A stretch of 64,000 bases of DNA. Origin: Halomonas huangheensis. GTDB lineage: Bacteria > Pseudomonadota > Gammaproteobacteria > Pseudomonadales > Halomonadaceae. The position numbers and the translations under genes were made by a program. The notes below the pieces were generated by a model. That model made no database searches. It was not told the origin of the DNA and saw nothing but the letters and a program-made list of their open reading frames with translations. Below, one piece after another: positions 50,673 through 59,901 of the stretch (positions are counted from its first letter, which is position 1; each line of letters begins with the position of its first letter). The stretch lies in the NCBI RefSeq assembly GCF_001431725.1, contig NZ_CP013106.1, forward strand, positions 2,728,001-2,792,000. Reading direction: 5' to 3'.

Positions 50673-51151
50673 TGACAAGCAACGTCGTGATTCTGGTCGA
50701 TGTACAGAACGTGTACTACACCACCCGCCAGACCTTTCGCCGCAACTTCGATTACAACCGTTTCTGGTCGAGGGCCACCTCGGGCTGCAACGTCGTCAAG
50801 GCCATCGCCTATGCCATCGATCGCGGCGACCGCAAGCAATACGAGTTTCAGAACATCCTGCGCGCGATCGGCTTCGAGGTGAAATTGAAGCCCTTTATCC
50901 AACGAGCCGACGGCTCCGCCAAGGGCGACTGGGACGTCGGTATCACCATCGATGCTCTCGAGTACGCCGAGAGCGCGGATCGCGTGATACTGGTCACCGG
51001 CGATGGAGACTTTGCAATTCTGGTCGACAAACTGCGCCTGGATAAAGGCAAGGATGTCGAGGTGTATGGTGTTGCGAGGTTGACCGCCAACTCATTGATC
51101 AAGGCCGCGAACACCTTCACTCCCATCGACGATGAGTTGCTGCTGAACTGA
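50672..51151 (+). CDS. NYN-domain (LabA/DUF88) protein
   Basis: A 159-residue NYN/PIN-like protein. Acidic residues typical of the fold: ILVDVQNVYY, GDWDVGITIDALEYA and LVTGDGDFAILVDKL, predicting a metal-dependent RNase. LabA/DUF88 members are common and mostly uncharacterised. The one-base overlap with a methyltransferase suggests a shared RNA-related role (inference). Confidence 0.88.
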   Translation: MTSNVVILVDVQNVYYTTRQTFRRNFDYNRFWSRATSGCNVVKAIAYAIDRGDRKQYEFQNILRAIGFEVKLKPFIQRADGSAKGDWDVGITIDALEYAESADRVILVTGDGDFAILVDKLRLDKGKDVEVYGVARLTANSLIKAANTFTPIDDELLLN

Positions 51152-51406
51152 CGTGCGCCAGTTCGATCCCGGCGGGTCCTTTCCATAGGTGTAGCCGTTT
51201 TTCCACCAGCGGAGGTTGCATCTACCCTTGAGGAACGAGGTTCTGTCACACCAGTGCCGTTCAGGCAAAACGGGGGCATACATGGTCTATCAGGCATGTT
51301 TCAGGAACTATCACCTAGCAGTGCTACCGGCTATGGCGCCGACCTTTCCAACGCGCCCACAACCCCGTTTCAGGGGTACAGATACGGTGGGCATGGGAGC
51401 GCAGAA

Positions 51407-51787
51407 ATGAGCACAAACGACCCGCGCCCAACAGTGAGCGTGGCACACATTGTCCTGCAGACCGACCGGATGGAGGCATCCGCCGAGTTCATGCGCACCA
51501 TTGGCATGCGACCTATCTTCGATGGCCCCACAGTATCCATCTACGAGCTGCGTGGAGGCACCCACCTGATCCTGATGCAGGATGACACTGTCACAGCAGG
51601 TGACGCAGCCTTCGACCTCATGGTGGATGATCTGCACGAGATGCATCAGCGACTGACATCACAGGGACTTGCGCCCTCACCCATCGAACCGCGCCCGGAA
51701 ATCGACCATGAAGCCTTTACCGTCCGCGAGCCCGCCGGACATGTCATCACGGTCTTTTCCAGTCACGTATCCAACAACCCTGTATAA
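51407..51787 (+). CDS. VOC (glyoxalase/bleomycin-resistance) family protein
   Basis: A 126-residue vicinal-oxygen-chelate protein: VAHIVLQTDRMEASAEFMRTIGM, GGTHLILM, and FTVREPAGHVITVFSS with the metal-ligand-like glutamate position. GGGAGCG precedes the ATG at 51407; the longer frame from 51254 has an unconserved leader. Convergent with the next hydrolase. Confidence 0.85.
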   Translation: MSTNDPRPTVSVAHIVLQTDRMEASAEFMRTIGMRPIFDGPTVSIYELRGGTHLILMQDDTVTAGDAAFDLMVDDLHEMHQRLTSQGLAPSPIEPRPEIDHEAFTVREPAGHVITVFSSHVSNNPV

Positions 51788-51917
51788 AGCGAGGTGCCCC
51801 AGTGCTGCAGCAAGTCGGTGGAGTGGCAATTCAGCCCAGGCACAGGGCGACATGCCACTGCAACCCGCGGGCGTGACCAACCCCCTGGCCGGCCCGCTTT
51901 CATGAACAGTGTGTAGC

Positions 51918-52832
51918 TCAAGCTGTGATGCTACGGTCGAGCAGCTCCAACATGCCGTCAGCGATTTCCTTACCATGGGTTTCGATGGCGAAGTGACCAC
52001 TATCGAGGAAGCGCACCTCGGCGTTCGGGTTGTCACGCTTGAACGCTTCGGCACCAGGCGGCGTGAAGAACGGGTCGTTCTCGCCCCAGATCGCCAGGGT
52101 TGGAGGTTGGTAGCGACGGAAGAACTCGTGTAGCTGCGCGTATTGCTTGATGTTCTCGCCATAGTCCAGCAGCAGATCCATCTGTGCCTCGACGCCAATG
52201 CGTTCGATGGCGGCATGCGCCAACTGGTAGGTCTCCGGCGGAATCAGCGAAGTGTCGCTGACGCCTTCGATGTACTGCCACTTGATCATTTCATAGGTGG
52301 TGAACCGGCGTAGCGCCTCGCGGTTGGCGGCAGTCGGCTCGGCCCACGCCTTGCGCATATCCGCCCAACCGGCACTCAAGCCCTCTTCGTAGGCGTTACC
52401 GTTCTGGCTCAGGATCGCGGTGATCTTGTGCGGGTTCTTCACCGCCAGACGCCAGCCGACCGGCGCGCCGAAATCAAACACGTACATGGCGAAGCGATCC
52501 AGCTCCTTTGCCACCGTGAAGGCATCGATCACCGACGCCAGGTTGTCAAAGGTGTAGCTGAACTCAACACCCGGCATGACAGAGGTCTGCCCGAAGCCAG
52601 GCAGATCGGGGGCGATCACATGGTATTTCCGAGCCAGTTGCGGGATCAGATCACGGAACATGTATGACGAGGCTGCAAACCCGTGCAACAGCAGCACGAC
52701 AGGCGCATCCGGTGAGCCAGCTTCGCGATAGAAGACGCTGACGCCCTGGATTTCCATGCTTCTGTAGTGGATCTGAACGGGGCTTTCCGCGGTGTTGGTT
52801 GTGGCGGCCAATGGCATTTCGCTGGTGTTCAT
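51918..52832 (-). CDS. Alpha/beta hydrolase with aspartate nucleophile (haloalkane dehalogenase / epoxide hydrolase-like)
   Basis: A 304-residue hydrolase. Oxyanion LLLHGFAAS, nucleophile elbow VFDFGAPVG in which Asp (D120) replaces the usual Ser, acid in WGENDPFF (D253), His in DSGHFAIE (H280). Asp nucleophiles mark the dehalogenase/epoxide hydrolase branch. Divergent from a CGNR regulator over two matched inverted repeats, implying substrate-responsive control (inference). Confidence 0.86.
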   Translation of the reverse strand: MNTSEMPLAATTNTAESPVQIHYRSMEIQGVSVFYREAGSPDAPVVLLLHGFAASSYMFRDLIPQLARKYHVIAPDLPGFGQTSVMPGVEFSYTFDNLASVIDAFTVAKELDRFAMYVFDFGAPVGWRLAVKNPHKITAILSQNGNAYEEGLSAGWADMRKAWAEPTAANREALRRFTTYEMIKWQYIEGVSDTSLIPPETYQLAHAAIERIGVEAQMDLLLDYGENIKQYAQLHEFFRRYQPPTLAIWGENDPFFTPPGAEAFKRDNPNAEVRFLDSGHFAIETHGKEIADGMLELLDRSITA

Positions 52833-52871
52833 GACTTTACCTCGACGTTAAAGTTGGTGCGCAGCCTCCAA

Positions 52872-52900
52872 TAACCTCTATAATTTATCCATACAGGTTA
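52872..52900. promoter_or_regulatory. Operator-like inverted repeat 1, TAACCT-N17-AGGTTA
   Basis: TAACCT (52872-52877) and AGGTTA (52895-52900) with a 17-base A+T-rich spacer, 40-68 bases upstream of the hydrolase start. Confidence 0.6.
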
Positions 52901-52928
52901 CTTGGACTGAGCATGGACCACCCCATCA

Positions 52929-52957
52929 TAACCTGTCAAAGTATTTTTTAGAGGTTA
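52929..52957. promoter_or_regulatory. Operator-like inverted repeat 2, TAACCT-N17-AGGTTA
   Basis: A second copy with identical 6-bp arms and the same 17-base spacer (52929-52934, 52952-52957). Its right arm covers the GAGG ribosome site of the CGNR gene, so occupancy would block that gene. Confidence 0.6.
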
Positions 52958-52961
52958 CGAG

Positions 52962-53567
52962 ATGACGAATACAGGAACACCGCACGACGCCAGCGCATCC
53001 GAGGCACCGATGGTCGGCGACCATCTCGCCATGGACTTGCTGAATACGGAGGCGCGCGACAACGGTGAGGTCATTGAATACTGGAACAGCGGTAACGATG
53101 TGCTCCAGTGGCTGGAGCGAAGCAGAGGCGTTTCGGCATTGGAGGACAAGGCGGTAGACCTTGCTGAGTTACTGACCCAAGCGAAGGCGCTACGGGCACT
53201 GGCGCGGCAGCTTATCGTTCAGCGCAAGGAGGGCCAACTGGGTGATGTCAGCGGCCTGAACGAGTACCTGAATGCCTACCCCAGCGTCCCGCATCTGGAA
53301 CGCGATGGCGAAGACAACCTGATAATGACCCGCACAGCGTGCGGTGAACCGATGGCCTCCCTACTCGGCCCCCTCGCCGAGGCAGTGGCGCAGTTGCTGG
53401 TTGAAGGCAACTTCACCCTCGTCAAACAGTGCGATCACCCGGATTGCATCCTGTGGTTCTACGACCGCACCAAGGCGCACAAACGCCGCTGGTGCAGCAT
53501 GGCCTTGTGTGGCAACCGCTACAAGGCGGCTCAGTTCAGGAAAAGAACCGGCAGCGCAACGCCTTGA
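52962..53567 (+). CDS. ABATE/CGNR zinc-finger regulator
   Basis: A 201-residue protein with the stress-response ABATE domain (GDHLAMDLLNTEARDNG, about 18-130) and a C-terminal CGNR zinc finger: C157, C162, C178, C183 in CDHPDC ... CSMALCGNR. Predicted transcription regulator. Divergent from the Asp-nucleophile hydrolase, it is the likely binder of the paired TAACCT-N17-AGGTTA sites and probably autoregulates. Confidence 0.9.
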   Translation: MTNTGTPHDASASEAPMVGDHLAMDLLNTEARDNGEVIEYWNSGNDVLQWLERSRGVSALEDKAVDLAELLTQAKALRALARQLIVQRKEGQLGDVSGLNEYLNAYPSVPHLERDGEDNLIMTRTACGEPMASLLGPLAEAVAQLLVEGNFTLVKQCDHPDCILWFYDRTKAHKRRWCSMALCGNRYKAAQFRKRTGSATP

Positions 53568-53898
53568 AGCGCAGTGCCGGCAATGGTCGGCCAACCGCTT
53601 GGCGCAAAATCGGTTTCTGGCCACCAGCAGGAATTGCACATCAGGGCTCAATCGATGATGGTGGCCTAAACAGGTGTGGAGCGGTATGGATAGGTGCTGA
53701 TAGATAAGTATTGATAGCCTGGTATCAATAGCCAGGTATAAAGAGGCATGCGCGTGTCGCAGAAGCCTTTCGGGCTGACGTGGAGAGGATAGTTCTCTTT
53801 CACCGGGGACCCTATCCTGGCTGGGAAGCGGTTAACCTCCTCATGATCACCCAAGGCTGAACACCGGACCATCACGCACCCCAGCAGGAGCACCTTGA
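53568..53898. other. Gene-free interval CGNR-EamA
   Basis: About 330 bases with no convincing gene. Near 53705-53740 a compact inverted structure (TATTGATA ... TATCAATA, and CCTGG ... CCAGG) follows several TAGATA-like short repeats. A possible EamA promoter lies in the second half. Confidence 0.4.
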
Positions 53899-54795
53899 AT
53901 GTTCTTCTCTCTACAAGGCCATGGACGCGGCCTGGCGATGGCAGCCGCAGGCGTCACGGTCCTGAGCTTCGACAGCCTGCTGGTTCGGCTGGCAGCGACG
54001 GATGGATGGAACATCATCTTCTGGCGGGGTGCCCTGATGGCACTATCGCTCGGTTTGCTGTGCCTCAGTGGGCGCCGGCTGGCAACGCTGCGTGGGAATC
54101 CCGGCGTTTCACTGTTCTCTGCCATAACGCTGGCTATCACCTCCAGTCTATTTGTGCTCGCGGTCATGAACACCAAGGTCGCGAATGTGGTGGTCATCCT
54201 GAGTGCCGCCCCCCTGTTTGCTGCCATCTTCACGCGTTGCTTTCTGCATGAGACGGTAGCCATGCGCACCTGGCTGGCGATCATAGCGGCCATGGTCGGC
54301 ATGCTGATCGTCTTCTCTGGTTCGCTGTCCGGTGAAGGCCTGCTCGGCGATATCTATGCAGTGATCGCAGCGGCCGCCGTCGGCGGTAACCTCACCCTCC
54401 TGCGCCGCCACCCCAACCTGGATAGAATTCCCCTGATTGCCATAGGGGGCGGCTTATCAGCGCTGATTGCCTGGCCGATGGCAACGCCACTGGCCCTGTC
54501 GACACAAAGCTACGGCGTATTGGCACTGATGGGCCTATTACAGATGCCGCTGGCCACCGCACTGATCAACAACGCGACCCGCTATCTGCCATCGGCGGAA
54601 GTTGCGCTGTTCTATTTGATTGAAGCGGTGTTTGGCACCCTGTGGGTGTGGTGGTGGTTGGATGAGCAGCCACCGCAGGCGACCCTGCTCGGCGGCTCCT
54701 TGATCCTGTTGACGCTCTTCATCAATGCCTGGCTGGGCCTACGCAGCTCAACCCGCCGAATGGCCCAGCCTACCGGCGAGTACCGCAGCCCATAG
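53899..54795 (+). CDS. EamA/DMT family transporter
   Basis: A 298-residue polytopic protein with about ten hydrophobic helices in two EamA repeats (FDSLLVRLAATDGWNIIFWRG in the first; RYLPSAEVALFYLIEAVFGTLW in the second). Drug/metabolite exporter superfamily; substrate unknown. AGGAG precedes the ATG. Convergent with the symporter. Confidence 0.9.
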   Translation: MFFSLQGHGRGLAMAAAGVTVLSFDSLLVRLAATDGWNIIFWRGALMALSLGLLCLSGRRLATLRGNPGVSLFSAITLAITSSLFVLAVMNTKVANVVVILSAAPLFAAIFTRCFLHETVAMRTWLAIIAAMVGMLIVFSGSLSGEGLLGDIYAVIAAAAVGGNLTLLRRHPNLDRIPLIAIGGGLSALIAWPMATPLALSTQSYGVLALMGLLQMPLATALINNATRYLPSAEVALFYLIEAVFGTLWVWWWLDEQPPQATLLGGSLILLTLFINAWLGLRSSTRRMAQPTGEYRSP

Positions 54796-55256
54796 CGGCC
54801 AACTCGTCCGTCTGGAAGCAGACAGTCTGCCGTTGCGCCTCCCCGGAGGCGCATATTGCTCTCGCCAGGCACGGTACCGTCGATGAATAGAGCCCCAATA
54901 CGGTCAGCAGTATCATGGAGATACCGTAGGCCCCTCGATATGAGGGCAATGTCGCCAACCACTTGTACTGAAAGTAAAAAAGCCCCATGACAATCGCCAT
55001 CAGGGCTTCTCTTCTCTTCTCTTCTCACCACACCACACCACAACATTCCCACTAATTCTGTCCAGGCCCGTCTCACCAACAGGCTGTTGTTACTCACTAC
55101 GGCACTGCCACTGATGGCGGTACCAGGCCAAGTCAAGGCCTGGTACCGCCAAACGCATCATGGTTACCACGATACGACAATTCAGGTGCATCCTCGCGAG
55201 CAACGCTGAGGTTTCCGGAATGGAAATGACTCAGCAAATGCCTTCATCTTCGTGAG
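54796..55256. other. Convergent spacer with several hairpins
   Basis: About 460 bases between EamA and the symporter. The minus strand has AGCCC ... GGGCT followed by a run of six Ts (about 55007 down to 54975), a plausible terminator. A TTCTC pentamer tract is at 55007-55027 and ACCAC/CACCA repeats follow. No gene seen. Confidence 0.5.
55115..55151. repeat. Perfect 15-bp-stem palindrome
   Basis: TGGCGGTACCAGGCC (55115-55129) is exactly complementary to 55137-55151, loop AAGTCAA. No T run on either side, so it is not a standard terminator; a REP/BIME-like element is possible. Confidence 0.8.
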
Positions 55257-57002
55257 TCAGACAACGCTAGAGGCACCATGGCGCATCCTGGCACTACCGC
55301 GACACCTGGCGACGCGATAGCCAACCGCCCCAGCGATGAGCAGCATGCCACCACAACCGACTGCCAGCACGTATGCTCCGAGCGTTGCTGATCGAGATAG
55401 CCCGTACTCGCTGGCATATCCGGAAAGGGTATCTGCGTACTGGAACCATAGAAATGCACTAACCAGCACGCCTGAGAGCATGGTAATGATGGCAATCCAG
55501 CGAGTACCCCGCTCCCACGCCGTTCGTGACGCCTCACTCGGGCGATGCAAGCTCGCTAGATAATCTCGCTCCGCCTGACTGACCTCGGTCAGTCGTGAAG
55601 CGATAACAATAGCGACCAGCGCAGCAATCGCACTGATCACCACGGGATGCAGATAAACAGGCAACGAGATCCACTCAACCTGGACTGCAAGCGAGAGCAG
55701 GAGGTTACCAGCGAAACCGACGATCAGACCCCAGGCCGCGCCGGCAGCAGTAATGCGTCGACTCCAGATACTCATTAACGCGACCGGTCCCCATGATGAA
55801 GCAAACAAGGTCGCCGCGAACCACACCACAGCCATCACCGCCGGTGGCTGAAAGAGCGCCAACAGGAAGGCAACCAGCCCCGCCAACAGCACAGAGATAC
55901 GACTGGCACGCATCGCGGCAGCCTCGCTGCGTGAGGCTGGCAGGATATCATTGGCGATACTGAAGCCAATGATCGACAGGAAGGTCGAGCACGATGACAG
56001 GCCCGCGGCGAAGACCCCCGTCAGAATAATCATGCCTAACCACGTCGGTAGCACGTTGAGCGACGCCCAGATCATGGATCGTTCGGACTCAAGATCCGGC
56101 ATGTAGAGGTTTATTGCCGCACCGGTAAGCATCATCAGCGCGTAGAAGACAGCCAAGGACACGGCCGTCAGCATCGCTGAGCGCATCACCACATGCTCGT
56201 TGCGTGCCATCAGATAACGGCTCGACTGCCAGGGACTAGCTGCCAGCACGGCAGCCCACACCAGCCCCAGTGTGACGCCCCAGGTAGCAGCCTCCCCCGG
56301 TGTACTGAACTGGGCACCGTCCCCCTCCAGCACACCATGCCATAGCGCGATTCCGGGTTTATCGGTTTGACTCAGCAAGCCACCAATAACGCCCTGCCAG
56401 CCGCCCAGGTCGCTGATGATGTAGATGGACCCACCGATAGCGGCCAACGAGAAGATCACGAACATCACGGTATCGGTGAGCACTACGCCAGCCGATCCCG
56501 AGTAGAGAATGAAGCTGGTGAAGGTGAGCCAGACCAACAGCAGGCCCATCCAGTAGGGCAAGCCAGTCAGTTCCTCGAACATGATGCCCGCGCCTTGCAT
56601 GACGCCAAGCAAATAAGCCCCCAGCCCCACCACTGTAGTGATTCCCGCGATGCACTGAACCCTACGTGATGCGAACCGTTTACCGAAGAACTCCGGCACG
56701 GTAAGCGCTTCGCTGCGGCGCAGATAACGCCCAAAGGCCAGCGCCCCCAACAGGCACCCCGAGGTGCTGATGGCGGCGAAGATCAACATCACAAACGGGT
56801 AGCCTGCATAGGCGAACCCTGTCTCACCAAGGAAGGCGCTGGTGCTGAGATAACTTGCTACCAGCGTACCGAGAATCAGGAAAGTGGGGGCGTTACGTCC
56901 TGCGACGAGATAATCGTCAAGGTGTTTGACGCGCCGCCCTGCCCAATTACCGATCAAGAAATAACAGACGAGACTGAAGACGATAGCAAGCGTATAGCTC
57001 AT
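55257..57002 (-). CDS. Sodium:solute symporter family protein
   Basis: A 581-residue polytopic transporter with about 13 hydrophobic helices. HLDDYLVAGRNAPTF and LVASYLSTSAFLGETGFAY at the start, GVFAAGLSSCSTFLSIIGFSIANDI in the middle are SSS signatures. The substrate is unknown (acetate, proline, pantothenate and sugar carriers share this fold). A C-terminal basic tail is unusual. No neighbouring catabolic gene hints at cargo. Confidence 0.9.
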   Translation of the reverse strand: MSYTLAIVFSLVCYFLIGNWAGRRVKHLDDYLVAGRNAPTFLILGTLVASYLSTSAFLGETGFAYAGYPFVMLIFAAISTSGCLLGALAFGRYLRRSEALTVPEFFGKRFASRRVQCIAGITTVVGLGAYLLGVMQGAGIMFEELTGLPYWMGLLLVWLTFTSFILYSGSAGVVLTDTVMFVIFSLAAIGGSIYIISDLGGWQGVIGGLLSQTDKPGIALWHGVLEGDGAQFSTPGEAATWGVTLGLVWAAVLAASPWQSSRYLMARNEHVVMRSAMLTAVSLAVFYALMMLTGAAINLYMPDLESERSMIWASLNVLPTWLGMIILTGVFAAGLSSCSTFLSIIGFSIANDILPASRSEAAAMRASRISVLLAGLVAFLLALFQPPAVMAVVWFAATLFASSWGPVALMSIWSRRITAAGAAWGLIVGFAGNLLLSLAVQVEWISLPVYLHPVVISAIAALVAIVIASRLTEVSQAERDYLASLHRPSEASRTAWERGTRWIAIITMLSGVLVSAFLWFQYADTLSGYASEYGLSRSATLGAYVLAVGCGGMLLIAGAVGYRVARCRGSARMRHGASSVV

Positions 57003-57644
57003 GAGGCTCTTGTTCTATGGTTGTTGGAAAGTCCGTCATCCTAGAGCTTACCTATGGGCACAATATGTCCTGTGCACGTCACTCACCAAAACGACGGCGA
57101 CATCGATGCAGGTACCCGCTCTCTGCTTGACCTTATGGAGTAGATGCCTGGGGAGCAGGACACACCGAGACCAACGCACAGGCTCAGACACTCATACAGT
57201 TGGTTCAGTGACACTCCCAGGCAATGGAGTAACCAGTTGAACAGTTGTAGCTCCAGCTCGCCTGGTGCACGCAGCTATTGGTAGGTGAGCCGCGGCCAGG
57301 AGCCCAAGCCGGAAAGTCTGCTTTGCTCCAAGGTGCTGCTTGTCCTTCCCTGGGCCATCAAGTCGCCGACATCGCGTGGTATGCCTAAAGGGTTATTGGT
57401 TCAAATAGGCGAAGTGCTCAAATACCGATGCTGTGACAGCTGAGATTCGCATACTCCACCTCAATATGGATGACCTTCCCTGAGGTCCCGGATACGGTGC
57501 TGACGTTCCGCTCCAGGGCACCGCAGTGATTCATACGGCCGGAGCCGTTGAAAATGGATACATGGATCGCATGTGAATTCAGGGAGATCTTCTACCATTT
57601 AAATAGGCAAGGCCCGAGTAGCAAAATAACAAATGAGGTGGAAG
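57003..57644. other. Long spacer upstream of the PhoD-like gene
   Basis: About 640 bases with no supported gene; open frames here are short and lack ribosome sites. It contains the first copy of the ~85-bp direct repeat (57291-57375). An A+T-rich stretch before 57645 probably carries the phosphatase promoter. Confidence 0.5.
57291..57375. repeat. ~85-bp direct repeat, copy 1
   Basis: From CGCGGCCAGGAGCCCAAGCC to about ACATCGC. By eye it aligns without large gaps to 59344-59430 at roughly 80-85% identity, including the identical CCTTCCCTGGGCCATCAAG core. Confidence 0.8.
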
Positions 57645-59282
57645 ATGCCCGTATTGCAGACCCCCGATAATTACGAATCGATGAAGCCCAAGCTGAATTC
57701 AGCGGCAATCGTGGGACACACCACGGCATCCTCTGTACGACTCTGGGTGCGCACCTACAAGAAAGGGAAATGGTGGCTACTACTCAGTAAACAGAAACTG
57801 GAAGAGGATAACTACGGCCTATCGGGTAAGACACCTGAAGCGATCAAGGATGAGCACGACTACGTCGTCGCGCTCGATCATCACCAGTTCCTTGATGAGG
57901 AGGGCCTGACACATTGCTTCACTGTTGATGGTCTGGCCGCCGAAACCCGCTATTACTACTACCTGATTGGACCACAAGATATCGGAAGGCGCGTCGAGTT
58001 GGGCGGCGATCACCAACACTGGTTTCGCACGTTGCCGAAGACGCCAATCGGTCTGCGCTTCGGGTTCTATTCCTGCCACGATCCCTACAGTGTCAAACCG
58101 ACTAACGAAGGTGCCTGGGAGAACTTTCTCGAAGTCCTTGATGATCGCCGCGCCCACTTTGTGATCGGCGGTGGAGACCAGATCTACTGCGATACCAACA
58201 AGGCGTCTCGTATTCAGGATGTCTGGGACTGGCTGAAAGACAACAAGCAGGCGCTACTCGAAGAATACACTGACGACTCTGGATTCCTCGATGAAAAAGG
58301 CCTGGTCGACTATTTCGTAAAACTGTATCGAACGTATTACCGGGTCTACTGGCATTTCGAAAACGTCAGAGCGGTCTACCGGCGCTTTCCGCAATACATG
58401 ATCTGGGATGACCATGAAATCATGGATGGTTGGGGGTCGCTGACAAAGCGGGAACGCGAAGATAAGCTGGCTCGAATATTCCGTGATGATGACCCGGAGA
58501 AGGACTATCAGCTCGTCATGCTGATGTTTCGCGCCGCCTCCAAGGTGTACTGGGAATACCAGCACTCCCACAATCCACCGACAACGCTGGACTTGGAAAA
58601 CCTGGACAATGCGCAATGGGATTATGGCTTCGAGCATGGAGAATTCGCGTTCTACGCCCTCGACCTGCGCGGTCACCATGACTGCGAACTGGATGAGTAC
58701 AGGCTGCTCGGAAAAGCTCAGTTCGATCGCTTCAAGCGTTGGATGACATCACGCAAAATAACGCGCAAGAAAGCAGTCTTCATCATCTCACCCGTGCCAG
58801 TCGTGCACTGGAACGAGATGATGGCGAATACCCTCGATGTGGGTAGTGTTAAAGACGATTTCATGGATGAGTGGGGACACAAAACGAACCACGAAGAACG
58901 CAATAAACTGCTGGACGTACTACTGAGAACTTCCGATAAGCACCAACTACCCATCATCATCCTGAGTGGCGATGTTCACTGCGCCAGCGCATTTCGCATC
59001 ACCCACTCAACCCGGTACAAAAAGGCCAATCTGTGCAATGTCACTTCCAGCGCAATATCGCGCGCTCCAGCACTATCCCTCGCCACCATTGCCATGCAGC
59101 GTTCGGCCAGGATCAACGGCTATGATGGGAACTTCGAACAGATCTATACCGTAGCAGGCAAGAACAACTTCGCATTGATTAACGCTGATTACTGGGATGG
59201 CGAACTCACTATAGGAGCTCATCTGTACCGATGTGGACCCGAAGGAGATGACCTGCACCAGAAATACATTGCGTTGGTGTAG
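57645..59282 (+). CDS. PhoD-like metallophosphatase
   Basis: A 545-residue protein. An N-terminal Fn3-like part (GHTTASSVRLWVRTYKKG) precedes a PhoD-type metallophosphatase core: FGFYSCHDP, IGGGDQIYCD, MIWDDHEIMDGWG and LSGDVHCASAF carry the metal ligands. No signal peptide or Tat motif is visible, unlike secreted PhoD. ATG 57645 is preferred (AGG six bases upstream); ATG 57633 is possible. The gene is bracketed by an ~85-bp direct repeat, which suggests it moved or was inserted as a unit. Confidence 0.85.
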   Translation: MPVLQTPDNYESMKPKLNSAAIVGHTTASSVRLWVRTYKKGKWWLLLSKQKLEEDNYGLSGKTPEAIKDEHDYVVALDHHQFLDEEGLTHCFTVDGLAAETRYYYYLIGPQDIGRRVELGGDHQHWFRTLPKTPIGLRFGFYSCHDPYSVKPTNEGAWENFLEVLDDRRAHFVIGGGDQIYCDTNKASRIQDVWDWLKDNKQALLEEYTDDSGFLDEKGLVDYFVKLYRTYYRVYWHFENVRAVYRRFPQYMIWDDHEIMDGWGSLTKREREDKLARIFRDDDPEKDYQLVMLMFRAASKVYWEYQHSHNPPTTLDLENLDNAQWDYGFEHGEFAFYALDLRGHHDCELDEYRLLGKAQFDRFKRWMTSRKITRKKAVFIISPVPVVHWNEMMANTLDVGSVKDDFMDEWGHKTNHEERNKLLDVLLRTSDKHQLPIIILSGDVHCASAFRITHSTRYKKANLCNVTSSAISRAPALSLATIAMQRSARINGYDGNFEQIYTVAGKNNFALINADYWDGELTIGAHLYRCGPEGDDLHQKYIALV

Positions 59283-59343
59283 CTGGAACAACATCAGGCA
59301 ACAAACTGAGAAAACTCCGCGATCGGCACCGTACTGCCAAGCA

Positions 59344-59430
59344 CGCGGTCAGGAGCCCAGGCCGGAAAGTCGGCTCTGCTCCCTGGTGCTGCCTGCCCTT
59401 CCCTGGGCCATCAAGCCGCCTACACCTCGC
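59344..59430. repeat. ~85-bp direct repeat, copy 2
   Basis: Begins CGCGGTCAGGAGCCCAGGCC, 62 bases after the phosphatase stop; same orientation as copy 1, about 2.05 kb away. Open frames can be drawn through it but are not conserved between copies in a coding pattern. Confidence 0.8.
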
Positions 59431-59478
59431 CCTACTGCCTGGAACATCCAGCAGACACAAGCCCTTTGAGGATGGTGA

Positions 59479-59901
59479 TCAGTACTGGGACAACAGCTCT
59501 TCCACAACAGGTGTCATCTTGCTGCGCACGCTAGCCCACTTGCTGAAGTCAAAGCCGCCCTTGCCTGTCAGATGGTATTCCGCATAGGCAACCCGTTCAT
59601 CGCCCTTGAACATCCTGAGCTCAGCGTGGGAAAGATACGGCGTGAAATCCCATGACCTCAGCGCGGTATAGGTCATCCTGTATTCGCAATGTGCCGGTGT
59701 CGCTCCGGAGTAGATTTCTGTTGTAATCGAGTGGTCGTGGAACACGTCAGTCACAGCGTCGACGAAGCCATCCACGATCACCTTGGGGTTATCCTCGATA
59801 CAGACATTCGACACGCTATACGAGCGATCCAGCGATGTGACCTGAATGGAAGTACAACCGGAAACGGTCATCAGCAACGCCACCACAGCACATTTCTTCA
59901 A
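59479..59901 (-). CDS. Sbal_3080-type lipoprotein
   Basis: A 140-residue lipoprotein with lipobox VSGC (Cys16). The body matches the Sbal_3080 family by eye: VCIEDNPKVIVDGFVD, HCEYRMTYTALRSWDFTPYLSHAELR and YAEYHLTGKGGFDFSKW. The start is TTG at 59901, supported by AGGAGG five bases upstream. Outer-membrane or inner-membrane location; function unknown. Confidence 0.82.
   Translation of the reverse strand: MKKCAVVALLMTVSGCTSIQVTSLDRSYSVSNVCIEDNPKVIVDGFVDAVTDVFHDHSITTEIYSGATPAHCEYRMTYTALRSWDFTPYLSHAELRMFKGDERVAYAEYHLTGKGGFDFSKWASVRSKMTPVVEELLSQY

Noticed and set aside
57003..57240. 79-codon frame beginning at the symporter start region
   Set aside because: No ribosome site, no domain, and composition unlike coding DNA.
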